A program made the position numbers and the translations under genes. The notes beneath the pieces are model-generated. The model ran no database searches. It was not told the DNA's origin and saw only the letters and a list, made by a program, of their open reading frames with translations. Positions 14,801 to 21,219 of a stretch of DNA of 38,097 nt are shown one piece after another. Numbering within the stretch: the stretch's first letter is position 1; every line of letters starts with the position of its first letter. Origin of the DNA: Vampirovibrio sp041737375 (GTDB lineage Bacteria; Cyanobacteriota; Vampirovibrionia; Vampirovibrionales; Vampirovibrionaceae); NCBI RefSeq assembly GCF_041737375.1, contig NZ_JBGSRV010000021.1, forward strand, positions 1 through 38,097. Reading direction: 5' to 3'.

Positions 14801-16141
14801 ATGATGGGATCTTCGGTTCAAACGGATCAAGGCTTTTTCGGGTTGCCTGAAGATACGGAATCCTCGCAAGGGCGCTTGAAAGCCTACATTGTAAGCGACG
14901 TTCACCTGAATACTCATCCCTATGATGAGGCGGCTGAACCCGAAAACCCCCGCCGTCGAAATTTCCGTCTTTTTCTGACCCAGCTGAACGCCAATATTAA
15001 ACCCAATGACCGCATTCAGCTGATTTTAAACGGGGATATTCTGGACATTACCGGTTCCTGGTTTGATGACATCATGCCCTGGGATGACAACCGGCCTCTG
15101 GTTCAGCGCAAGCTGGATGAATTACTACTGGCCCTGATGGAAAACAATCAGGCCACTTTTCAGGCCTTGCGCCAATTGTTGCAGCACCCGCTGGCCGAAA
15201 TTATTTATGTGTTCGGCAACCACGATGGCATGCTCCAGCAGTATCCCGATAGCCAACAGGTGGTTAAAAACTTTTTGGCGCCAACGCCAGAGGGTGCGGC
15301 AACTCAGGAACGGATTCGGTTTGTGCCTTTTTATGCTTCTGATGAACTGGATTTATACATTGAGCATGGGCATTTGCAAGATCCCTTTAATCGGCGGGAC
15401 AATCCGGGCGATCCGCCGTTGGGAGACGTGATTAACGTGCTGATTGTGAACCGGTTTGTGGAAATGGCCATTGACCGCTTTCGGGCCAGCGGGTATTCCG
15501 ACGCGTTTATTAACCGCATTCATAGTCGCTTGCACGATATTGAGTACTTGCGTCCCTTGGCCCTGTTGCCAGTTTGGGTGCAAACAGTGTCTCACGAGTT
15601 TGCCAGTCTGCCGGAAAGTCAGGGCAAACGGGCGGGCGTTCAGGATATCGTGCTGGCGGTTATCGCTGAAATTTTGCAGGACCCTCAAATGGTGGCCTAC
15701 ATGACCCATCGTTTGCAGTGGCCTCGGCCCATGTTGCCTTTAATCATCAAGCTGATTCTGGGGATTCCCTGGATTTTGCCGGTGATCTCCTTTTTAACCT
15801 CTAAACTGATGCGGCGCACCCATTCCAATAAATTTCAATACAAGGCCGCCCAAAAGCTGCACCGGGAGAAGGGCTATCGCCTGATTGCGTTTGGACACAC
15901 CCATATTCCCGGGGTGTTGCCCTTAAGTGAAAGCGCCTATTATTTCAACACCGGCAGCTGGAAGCCGGTAATCAACCTGTTTAAACTAACCAAAGATCCC
16001 GTTGAGCTTGAATACCTGAGCCCGGAAGTGCGCTTTAACAAGGTGGAACGCTGCGGTATTTTATGTATTGAAAAGCAGGGTGGCATCAGCCAAGGGCCTG
16101 CTGAATTCTCCCTGCAAACCATTCAAAGCGGCATTGGCTAA
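14801..16141 (+). CDS. Calcineurin-like metallophosphoesterase
   Basis: 446 residues with the full set of two-metal phosphoesterase motifs: IVSDVHLN (D-x-H, near 32), LNGDILDI (GD, near 78), VFGNHDGM (GNHD, near 138), IEHGHLQDP and FGHTHIPG (GHTH, near 366), then NTGSWKP. The DVHL/GDILD/GNHD style recalls LpxH-type and UDP-diacylglucosamine pyrophosphohydrolase-like enzymes, but this protein is nearly twice as long. The middle (about 190-350) carries an extra helical, hydrophobic insertion (PMLPLIIKLILGIPWILPVISFL) that may dip into a membrane. Substrate unknown. ATG-ATG start with a weak ribosome site. Single gene. Confidence 0.88.
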   Translation: MMGSSVQTDQGFFGLPEDTESSQGRLKAYIVSDVHLNTHPYDEAAEPENPRRRNFRLFLTQLNANIKPNDRIQLILNGDILDITGSWFDDIMPWDDNRPLVQRKLDELLLALMENNQATFQALRQLLQHPLAEIIYVFGNHDGMLQQYPDSQQVVKNFLAPTPEGAATQERIRFVPFYASDELDLYIEHGHLQDPFNRRDNPGDPPLGDVINVLIVNRFVEMAIDRFRASGYSDAFINRIHSRLHDIEYLRPLALLPVWVQTVSHEFASLPESQGKRAGVQDIVLAVIAEILQDPQMVAYMTHRLQWPRPMLPLIIKLILGIPWILPVISFLTSKLMRRTHSNKFQYKAAQKLHREKGYRLIAFGHTHIPGVLPLSESAYYFNTGSWKPVINLFKLTKDPVELEYLSPEVRFNKVERCGILCIEKQGGISQGPAEFSLQTIQSGIG

Positions 16142-16153
16142 CCGGATTAAGGC

Positions 16154-16552
16154 TTAACCCAGCGTTACCTGATGTCGGTTGGCCCATTGGGTTAACTGGT
16201 GGGTTTGCTCGGGCGTCCAGAGGGGGTGGGGCTGGGTGTCTCGGGTTTCAAACAGGGCGATGCCCTGGATGGAATCCTGCGGCCAGCGGGGGAACAGGTG
16301 AATGTGCAAGTGCCGGGTGACCTCGGATAGCGTGATCCAGTACACCCTGGGCGATCCCGACTGTTCCAGCAATGCGGCCCAGTCTTTGGCCGCGGTGAAC
16401 AGGCTTTCGGGCAGGTTTGCGTAGGTGGTGATTTCTGTGGCTGTGGCCAGCTGAATATAGCCATTTCTCTGCCCCGGAATGGCCACCAGTGGGCGTTGCG
16501 TGGCAATGGCTTTAAAGGGATTGGCTGGACTGGTTTGGGAAGGGGTGTTCAA
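16154..16552 (-). CDS. HIT-family protein
   Basis: 132 residues with the histidine triad HLHIHL at 81-86, the nucleotide-binding site of HIT hydrolases and transferases. The upstream YIQLAT and PESLFTAAKDWAALLEQSG fit the HIT fold. Likely acts on a dinucleotide or nucleotide conjugate; substrate unknown. The start is TTG: AAAGGA at 16561-16566 is 8 nt before it and no ATG is in a suitable place. It converges on the phosphoesterase gene. Confidence 0.85.
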   Translation of the reverse strand: MNTPSQTSPANPFKAIATQRPLVAIPGQRNGYIQLATATEITTYANLPESLFTAAKDWAALLEQSGSPRVYWITLSEVTRHLHIHLFPRWPQDSIQGIALFETRDTQPHPLWTPEQTHQLTQWANRHQVTLG

Positions 16553-16771
16553 TGGTGATGTCCTTTGCTGAATGCTTGCCTCTGTTTATTGTACGGCCTT
16601 TGGATATTTTCAGGGCGGGGCCAGGCTCGATTTTGGGGGTGGTTTGGGGTATTTTAGAAAGACTGTATGGTTATACGTTCCATACTTTTTCCTTAGCCCG
16701 TTTTCCTGCTTTCCATGCGCCGTGCGCCGTTTTTTTCTTCAATTTCCCTTCAATCTTTTCAAGGCCCTTCC

Positions 16772-17875
16772 ATGACCCACTCCATTGTTTCCACCGCTGG
16801 CTTGTTTGAGCCTAACAGAAGCGGACTGCACGTTGATGATTACGATTACCCGCTGTCAGAAGCCCTGATTGCCCGCTACCCTCTGCCGGAAAGGGACAGC
16901 GCCCGAATGCTGGTGCTGAACCGTAAGACGGGGGAGATTGCCCATCACTCTTTTCAGGATTTACCGAATTTTTTAGCCGCTGGCGACCTGCTGACTTTGA
17001 ATAACACCAAAGTGTTGCCCGCCCGCTTTTATGGCAATCGTCGGGGGCTGACTGGTCGGGTGGAAATTTTAATGCTGCACCCGGAAGGGGACGCCGATGG
17101 CTGTGTGTGGAGCGCTTTAATGCGCCCGGCCCGCAAGCTAAAGCCCGGTACCATGGTAGAGCTGCCCAACACGCAGGCCACGCTGGAAGTGCTTTCGGTG
17201 GGCGAGCGGGGATGCTGCCAGGTACGGGTTCACCCGGCGGAACATGGGGATGTGCCTACCTTGATGGCGGAAGTGGGCTTGATGCCGATTCCCCCTTATT
17301 TGCGCAGAGATCCCGAGGAAAGCGATAAAGAGCGCTACCAGACCGTATTTGCCAAAGTGCCGGGCGCTCAGGCGGCCCCCACCGCCAGTCTTCACTTTAC
17401 CCCTCAAATGCTGGAACGCCTGCAAACGCAGGGGGTTAACCGGGCGGAAGTTACGCTGTCGGTCAGTTCAGGGACGTTTCGCACCGTGGAAGATGATGAT
17501 ATCCGGGCGCACCAGATGGACCCGGAAGCTTATACGGTGCCTTCTGAGGCCGCTCAAGCCGTTCAGGAAACCCGGAAAAACGGTGGGCGGGTTTTAGCGG
17601 TGGGCACTACGGTGGCCAAAACCCTGGAAACCGTGGCTGCGGAATCCGCCGGTGAAGTGAGCGCCGGTTCCGGGTGGAGCAAGCTGTATATTTACCCCGG
17701 CTTTCAGTTTCAGGCGGTGGATATGCTGCTAACCAACTTCCACTTGCCTAAATCTACCTTATTAATGCTCATTAGCGCTTTTGCCGGACGAGAACAGATT
17801 GCCAACGCTTATCGGGAAGCCCTGGATCAAGGGTATCGCTTTTATTCCTACGGCGATTGCATGTTGATTGTATAG
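16772..17875 (+). CDS. queA: S-adenosylmethionine:tRNA ribosyltransferase-isomerase QueA
   Basis: Makes epoxyqueuosine in tRNA by moving the ribosyl part of SAM to preQ1 at the wobble base. Family blocks seen: DYDYPLSEALIARYPLPERDSARMLVLNR, LLTLNNTKVLPARFYG, GRVEILML, GCVWSALMRPARKLKPG, PPYLRRDPEESDKERYQTVFAK, APTASLHFTPQML, and LLTNFHLPKSTLLMLISAFAG near the end. Two conserved spots differ from the usual: VTLSVSSGTFR where most have VTLHVGxGTF, and AVGTTVAKTLE where most have GTTSVRTLE. ATG at 16772 with AAGG 8 nt upstream; a longer form from the ATG at 16715 adds 19 residues of poor quality. Length (367) is slightly above usual. Confidence 0.95.
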   Translation: MTHSIVSTAGLFEPNRSGLHVDDYDYPLSEALIARYPLPERDSARMLVLNRKTGEIAHHSFQDLPNFLAAGDLLTLNNTKVLPARFYGNRRGLTGRVEILMLHPEGDADGCVWSALMRPARKLKPGTMVELPNTQATLEVLSVGERGCCQVRVHPAEHGDVPTLMAEVGLMPIPPYLRRDPEESDKERYQTVFAKVPGAQAAPTASLHFTPQMLERLQTQGVNRAEVTLSVSSGTFRTVEDDDIRAHQMDPEAYTVPSEAAQAVQETRKNGGRVLAVGTTVAKTLETVAAESAGEVSAGSGWSKLYIYPGFQFQAVDMLLTNFHLPKSTLLMLISAFAGREQIANAYREALDQGYRFYSYGDCMLIV

Positions 17876-18239
17876 CTGCCGAGCGCTGGGTTGGCGCTTT
17901 GGGCCTGAGCCTTGAGTGTTGTTTGGGCAATGAAAAGCCCGGCGTCCGCTGCTGCGGGGCCGGGTTAATAGCAAAGGGAAAGGAATAGAGAGGGGGAGAG
18001 GGAGAAAGAGAAATTCAGGGATAGGGGGTGAAGAGAGGAGGGGTAAACTTGGACACCAGCACACAGGCTGCCTCCCGCCAGTAAGCTGGATCGGCGCTGC
18101 TGGGGAGATTGGGGTGGGTTTTCGGTGGGGTGATTCTGCTTTATAAAGCCCACTGCAGCATGCTTGATGATAGCGTGTGAAGTTTTATAACAAAAAACCT
18201 CGCAACAAGGCGAGGTTTTTTGAGCTTGAAAAACGAAGG
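17876..18239 (+). other. Intergenic stretch with hairpin and purine tract
   Basis: There is no gene. A CCCGGC/GCCGGG hairpin (17938-17964) follows queA but has only TTAAT after it, so it is a weak terminator. Then comes a roughly 75-nt stretch (17971-18047) that is over 90 per cent purine on the plus strand. The rest shows nothing I can name until the rpmB terminator. Confidence 0.5.
18192..18221 (-). terminator. Terminator of rpmB
   Basis: A perfect 12-bp stem AAAAAACCTCGC / GCGAGGTTTTTT with a 6-nt loop; T6 on either strand. It lies 18 bp past the rpmB stop. Confidence 0.92.
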
Positions 18240-18443
18240 TTAGCTAGCAGTCACTGCTCTGCGGATTTTATTGGCCCGAATGCAGCTGGTGCAAACTTTA
18301 ATGGTTTTGTGTTGGCCGCTGGGCAGTACAACCTTGCACTTTTGCAGGTTAGGGTACTGGAAAAAACGGTGATGCTTGTTGGAGAAGCAAATTTTGTTGG
18401 ATTTGTTGCGACGCTTGGCGCACACTTCACAAACGCTGGCCAT
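18240..18443 (-). CDS. rpmB: Ribosomal protein L28 (zinc-binding form)
   Basis: 67 residues, matching L28: the start ASVCEVCAKRRNKSNKICFSNKHHRFFQYPNLQK parallels the usual CxVTGK...G..VSHS...RRFxPNLQ, and VCTSCIRANKIRR fits the C-terminal half. C5-x-x-C8 and C51-x-x-C54 would bind zinc, the cysteine-containing (C+) form of this protein. Part of the large ribosomal subunit. Single gene with its own strong terminator; AAGGA lies 12 nt before the ATG. Confidence 0.9.
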   Translation of the reverse strand: MASVCEVCAKRRNKSNKICFSNKHHRFFQYPNLQKCKVVLPSGQHKTIKVCTSCIRANKIRRAVTAS

Positions 18444-18585
18444 GATGGGGGGAAGTCCTTTTACTTTGGTTTACACAGTTCAAGTGTTGCTTATTGAACC
18501 ATTAAAGAATCATCATGGCAACACTTGCGGGGTGATGAAGCGGCTAATACTTTTTAGGCCCTTTAAATTTGCGTAAAAGGCCATA

Positions 18586-18612
18586 TTGGCCCTGCTTCGG
18601 TTTTGTTATAAT
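18586..18612 (+). promoter_or_regulatory. Extended -10 promoter of the 190-codon gene
   Basis: TGTTATAAT (18604-18612) is an extended -10 with a perfect TATAAT; TTGGCC lies 15 bp upstream (18586-18591). It is about 60 bp before the ATG. Confidence 0.6.
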
Positions 18613-18673
18613 AATCATCGTTGTATCCATAAATCAACCCGGTTTCATTTAGGTCATTATTGCAGGTCGATCC

Positions 18674-19246
18674 ATGTCCACTGGATTTCCACCCACCCTC
18701 AACTCATTTACCGCCCTGAACCGGCCAGGATTATATAGTAGCGCCAATGCTCCCGTTTCCGGTATGACGGCCATTGCGCAGTCTTTAGGGGGTACCGTGC
18801 TCAATACGTCTCGGGTGCCGCTGAAACTGGAGCGGGTGGCGGGTACGCCTGATGGCGCTTCGCTGCTTGAAAATTTGTATGAAACCCGCTTAACCGGATG
18901 GCCTGTGCTGGACCGGGCCATTGCTAAAAGTAAGCAGGTGGGGGCCTATGGGTGGCAAGCGTTTTCGGTATTGCTGGGCGACACCTGGCGAGGCAGCCTG
19001 GTAGGGGCGTTGGGCGGTGGTTCCCTGGGCTTGGCTGGTGGTGGTTTGGTGAAACTGGTTAAAAAAAGCTGGCCCTTAACGGCGTTGTTAACCGCAGGGC
19101 CTGTGCTGGGTGGTATTTTGGGTGCCTCTGGTTCTGGAACGGTTGCCTTTGTGCGTTCCTTAAACGGGTTAAGGGGACATGTTCAGCAAAGCCTGAAAGA
19201 GCAGGCGCTAGGGTTGAAAGCGGCTTTAACAAACGTTGAGCGCTAG
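18674..19246 (+). CDS. Glycine-rich membrane-associated protein of unknown function
   Basis: 190 residues. The first 90 are polar and Ser/Thr/Pro/Asn-rich without a signal peptide. Residues about 108-160 hold two glycine-rich hydrophobic segments (LVGALGGGSLGLAGGGLVKLV and LTALLTAGPVLGGILGASGSG) separated by a Lys-Lys turn, like a helical hairpin inserted in a membrane. An amphipathic C-terminal helix follows. The hairpin pattern resembles glycine-zipper or holin-like proteins, but nothing identifies a family. ATG with AGG upstream; clear promoter before it and a hairpin after it. Confidence 0.7.
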   Translation: MSTGFPPTLNSFTALNRPGLYSSANAPVSGMTAIAQSLGGTVLNTSRVPLKLERVAGTPDGASLLENLYETRLTGWPVLDRAIAKSKQVGAYGWQAFSVLLGDTWRGSLVGALGGGSLGLAGGGLVKLVKKSWPLTALLTAGPVLGGILGASGSGTVAFVRSLNGLRGHVQQSLKEQALGLKAALTNVER

Positions 19247-19297
19247 ACGTTCAATGCGGGCGATTTCTGGGCTTTCCTTATTTTTGCTACTTTCAGC

Positions 19298-19333
19298 CCA
19301 AAGCCCCCACTCTGTTGGGAGTGAGGGCTTTGG
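19298..19333 (+). terminator. Shared hairpin between convergent genes
   Basis: A 15-bp stem (19298-19312 with 19319-19333, one mismatch) lies between convergent genes. There is no T-run on either side, so termination strength is uncertain. Confidence 0.6.
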
Positions 19334-19335
19334 TG

Positions 19336-19362
19336 AATAATTTCCAGTTACTGGAAATTATT
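19336..19362. repeat. Perfect 12-bp inverted repeat over a stop codon
   Basis: AATAATTTCCAG-TTA-CTGGAAATTATT. It includes the TAA stop (19358-19360) of the minus-strand repeat protein and sits next to the shared hairpin. Possibly part of the terminator or an mRNA-stabilising 3' end. Confidence 0.8.
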
Positions 19363-20908
19363 TATTGAAGCGGTTGTTTTTAGTGAAACTGGTATCAAAC
19401 AGGTTCTTGACTTGGTAATCCTTGTGGGTACCGTCAATAACTGTGCTACCTTGTTTGTAGGGATTGCCCGGGTTGTTTTTGCCTTTGCGTTCACCTTTAA
19501 CGCCATCGGCGGTCTGACCGAGCAAGCCGTGTGGAGCGACCCCGTCTGCCAATGGATTAGCGCCTTTCTTAATACGCACGTCATTCAGAATGGCTTCGTC
19601 ATTGGTGGGATCTTTGCTTAGGTTGATGTTGTACTCCTTGTTTTCAAAGCGTAAGGTCTTGCCGTCCCATTTGGCTTTGCCAGAGGCGTCCAGCTGGTAT
19701 GTTTTACCAACGGTCATCTCTTTGCCATTCAGGGTTGCTGGTTTATTGAGCTTGAATTTGACCTTATCTTTACCAGAGCTGATTCCGGCTTCATCCATAA
19801 CCGTGCCACCGGGTTGCTTTTTGAAGTCCACAAACCTGGCGTTCAGTTGTAGATCACGATCGGATACGATGTTGTAGATTTTTCCGGCTTCACCCATTAC
19901 ATCGTACTTTTCGTCACCAAATCCTACAAAGTGGGGATCACCATAACTTTTACCTTTCTCGGTGTCATGGTACGGTTTTGGCGGGTGCTTCGTCTCCGGC
20001 GTAGGTGCTGGTTTTGGTGCGTAGTTTTTCACAGGCGCTGGCGCTGGAGCTGGCGTTTTGGGTTTTTCGTACACCGGTGGTTTGGGCGCTGGAGCTGGGG
20101 CTGGCGCTGGATGTGGCGCTGGCGCTGGAGCTGGCGTTTTGGGTTTTTCGTACACCGGTGGTTTGGGCGCTGGAGCTGGTGTTGTTGTTGGGGAAGGTGC
20201 TGGTGTAGTCGTTGGTGTGGGCGCTGGCGCTGGTGTTGTTGTTGGGGAAGGCGCTGGTGTAGTCGTTGGTGTGGGCGCTGGTGTTGTTGCTGGGGAAGGC
20301 GCTGGTGTAGTCGTTGGTGTGGGCGCTGGCGCTGGTGTGTAGTTTTCCACGGGATCTGGATCAGTGTGTGGGGAATCTTCAATGGTTTCGGCTGGAAGGT
20401 CGGTTGTCTCTCCCATGTCTTCCACTGGGGATTGGTCCACCTCTCCCATTTCTTCCACGGGCTGTTGAACTATCTCTCCAACTTCTGCGTCTACAGATTG
20501 GGTCGGCAACTCAACAGGGTCTTCATCAGCCGCATCATAGGTTGTTGTATATGTCTGTTGTTCATCGGGTGATTTGCTATAAGTCATTCCTGACATAGCG
20601 CCATCACTGTTATTGTCACCTGATAGTGAGGAGGCTTCCTCTGCGTCGGCAGCCACTGAAGATGAAGGCGCCATACCTGACGTGCCACCACCCAGGATTT
20701 GCGTTAATAAAGTGGTTAATAAGGTAACAATTTTAGACAGCGCATCTCCCATGCCCCCGCTCAGCGTGGCTGCACCCATGGTGCTGGGGGCTGCGGTTTT
20801 GTCAGCCGCAAGTTGTTGCTGAGTAGCAACTTTGGCAGGGAGTGCGGTTGTTGCTTGTGTGGCTGCCATTTGCTTAAATCCCATAGGGGAATTGAGGCCA
20901 TTCATCAT
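19358..20908 (-). CDS. Proline-rich repeat protein with C-terminal VWD/root-cap-like domain (paralogue A)
   Basis: 516 codons from ATG-ATG at 20908 (AGGAG about 10 nt upstream; the longer frame to 20935 runs through that site). Order: about 45 residues rich in Ala/Gln/Thr, a Leu/Ile-rich amphipathic segment (DALSKIVTLLTTLLTQILGGG), an acidic Ser/Glu/Thr region, a long Pro-Ala-Thr linker with PTTTPAPS units and two copies of APKPPVYEKPKTPAPAPAP, then a globular domain of about 190 residues starting KSYGDPHFVGFGDEKYDVMG. The GDPH..Y.V.G..G..Y...SD....NA.F pattern resembles von Willebrand factor D and plant root-cap type domains, though without their cysteines. There is no Sec signal peptide; Pro-rich linkers suggest a surface protein sent out another way. 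Function unknown. The C-terminal 50 residues are nearly identical to those of the next gene. Confidence 0.85.
   Translation of the reverse strand: MMNGLNSPMGFKQMAATQATTALPAKVATQQQLAADKTAAPSTMGAATLSGGMGDALSKIVTLLTTLLTQILGGGTSGMAPSSSVAADAEEASSLSGDNNSDGAMSGMTYSKSPDEQQTYTTTYDAADEDPVELPTQSVDAEVGEIVQQPVEEMGEVDQSPVEDMGETTDLPAETIEDSPHTDPDPVENYTPAPAPTPTTTPAPSPATTPAPTPTTTPAPSPTTTPAPAPTPTTTPAPSPTTTPAPAPKPPVYEKPKTPAPAPAPHPAPAPAPAPKPPVYEKPKTPAPAPAPVKNYAPKPAPTPETKHPPKPYHDTEKGKSYGDPHFVGFGDEKYDVMGEAGKIYNIVSDRDLQLNARFVDFKKQPGGTVMDEAGISSGKDKVKFKLNKPATLNGKEMTVGKTYQLDASGKAKWDGKTLRFENKEYNINLSKDPTNDEAILNDVRIKKGANPLADGVAPHGLLGQTADGVKGERKGKNNPGNPYKQGSTVIDGTHKDYQVKNLFDTSFTKNNRFNK
19990..20340 (-). repeat. Pro/Ala/Thr-coding low-complexity region with 81-bp duplication
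   Basis: The plus strand reads as gctggtg/gctggag-type repeats. The block holding gttttgggtttttcgtacac occurs twice, 81 bp apart (near 20053 and 20134), coding a 27-residue duplication; the remainder is made of short PTTTPAPS units. It lies inside paralogue A. Confidence 0.85.
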
Positions 20909-21219
20909 GGAATTCTCTCTCCTTTTTATCTGCAATCAGCCTGCATTTTGCTGATTTCAGGGTCGTGTGTTGTGTGAGGGTTTGTGGTTCGTTTGTTAGG
21001 GAAGGGTTTGGGGAAGGGTATAGGAACGATTTAATATTTATTATCTGTATACATATAAACTAAAACATTTAAACTGAATAAATTGTCTAATTAATATAAA
21101 ATTTTATTGAATGCGTAATGCCTGATTTCAGTGCGTTTTAGGCTTTAAATAAAGGGGAAATAATAGTGGGGAGGAAATAGACATCCACCCGAAGGGTTTC
21201 AGGTGGATGTCTATGGTTG
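20909..21219 (-). other. A/T-rich leader between the two paralogues
   Basis: About 310 bp without a gene. The centre (21030-21120) is very A/T-rich and should hold the promoter of paralogue A, but several -10-like boxes overlap and I cannot choose one. The terminator of paralogue B lies at its upper end. Confidence 0.5.
21177..21214 (-). terminator. Terminator of paralogue B
   Basis: A perfect 13-bp stem, ATAGACATCCACC with GGTGGATGTCTAT, and a 12-nt loop, just past the stop at 21220. The minus-strand side is followed by ATTTCC, so the T-run is weak. Confidence 0.7.

Noticed and set aside
16552..16809. Plus-strand frame between the HIT gene and queA
   Set aside because: Phe/Cys-rich random-looking product; no ribosome site, overlaps the queA start region.
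19931..20572. Trp/Arg/Cys-rich 213-codon plus-strand frame
   Set aside because: Composition results from reading the Pro/Ala/Thr-coding repeat backwards; no start signal.
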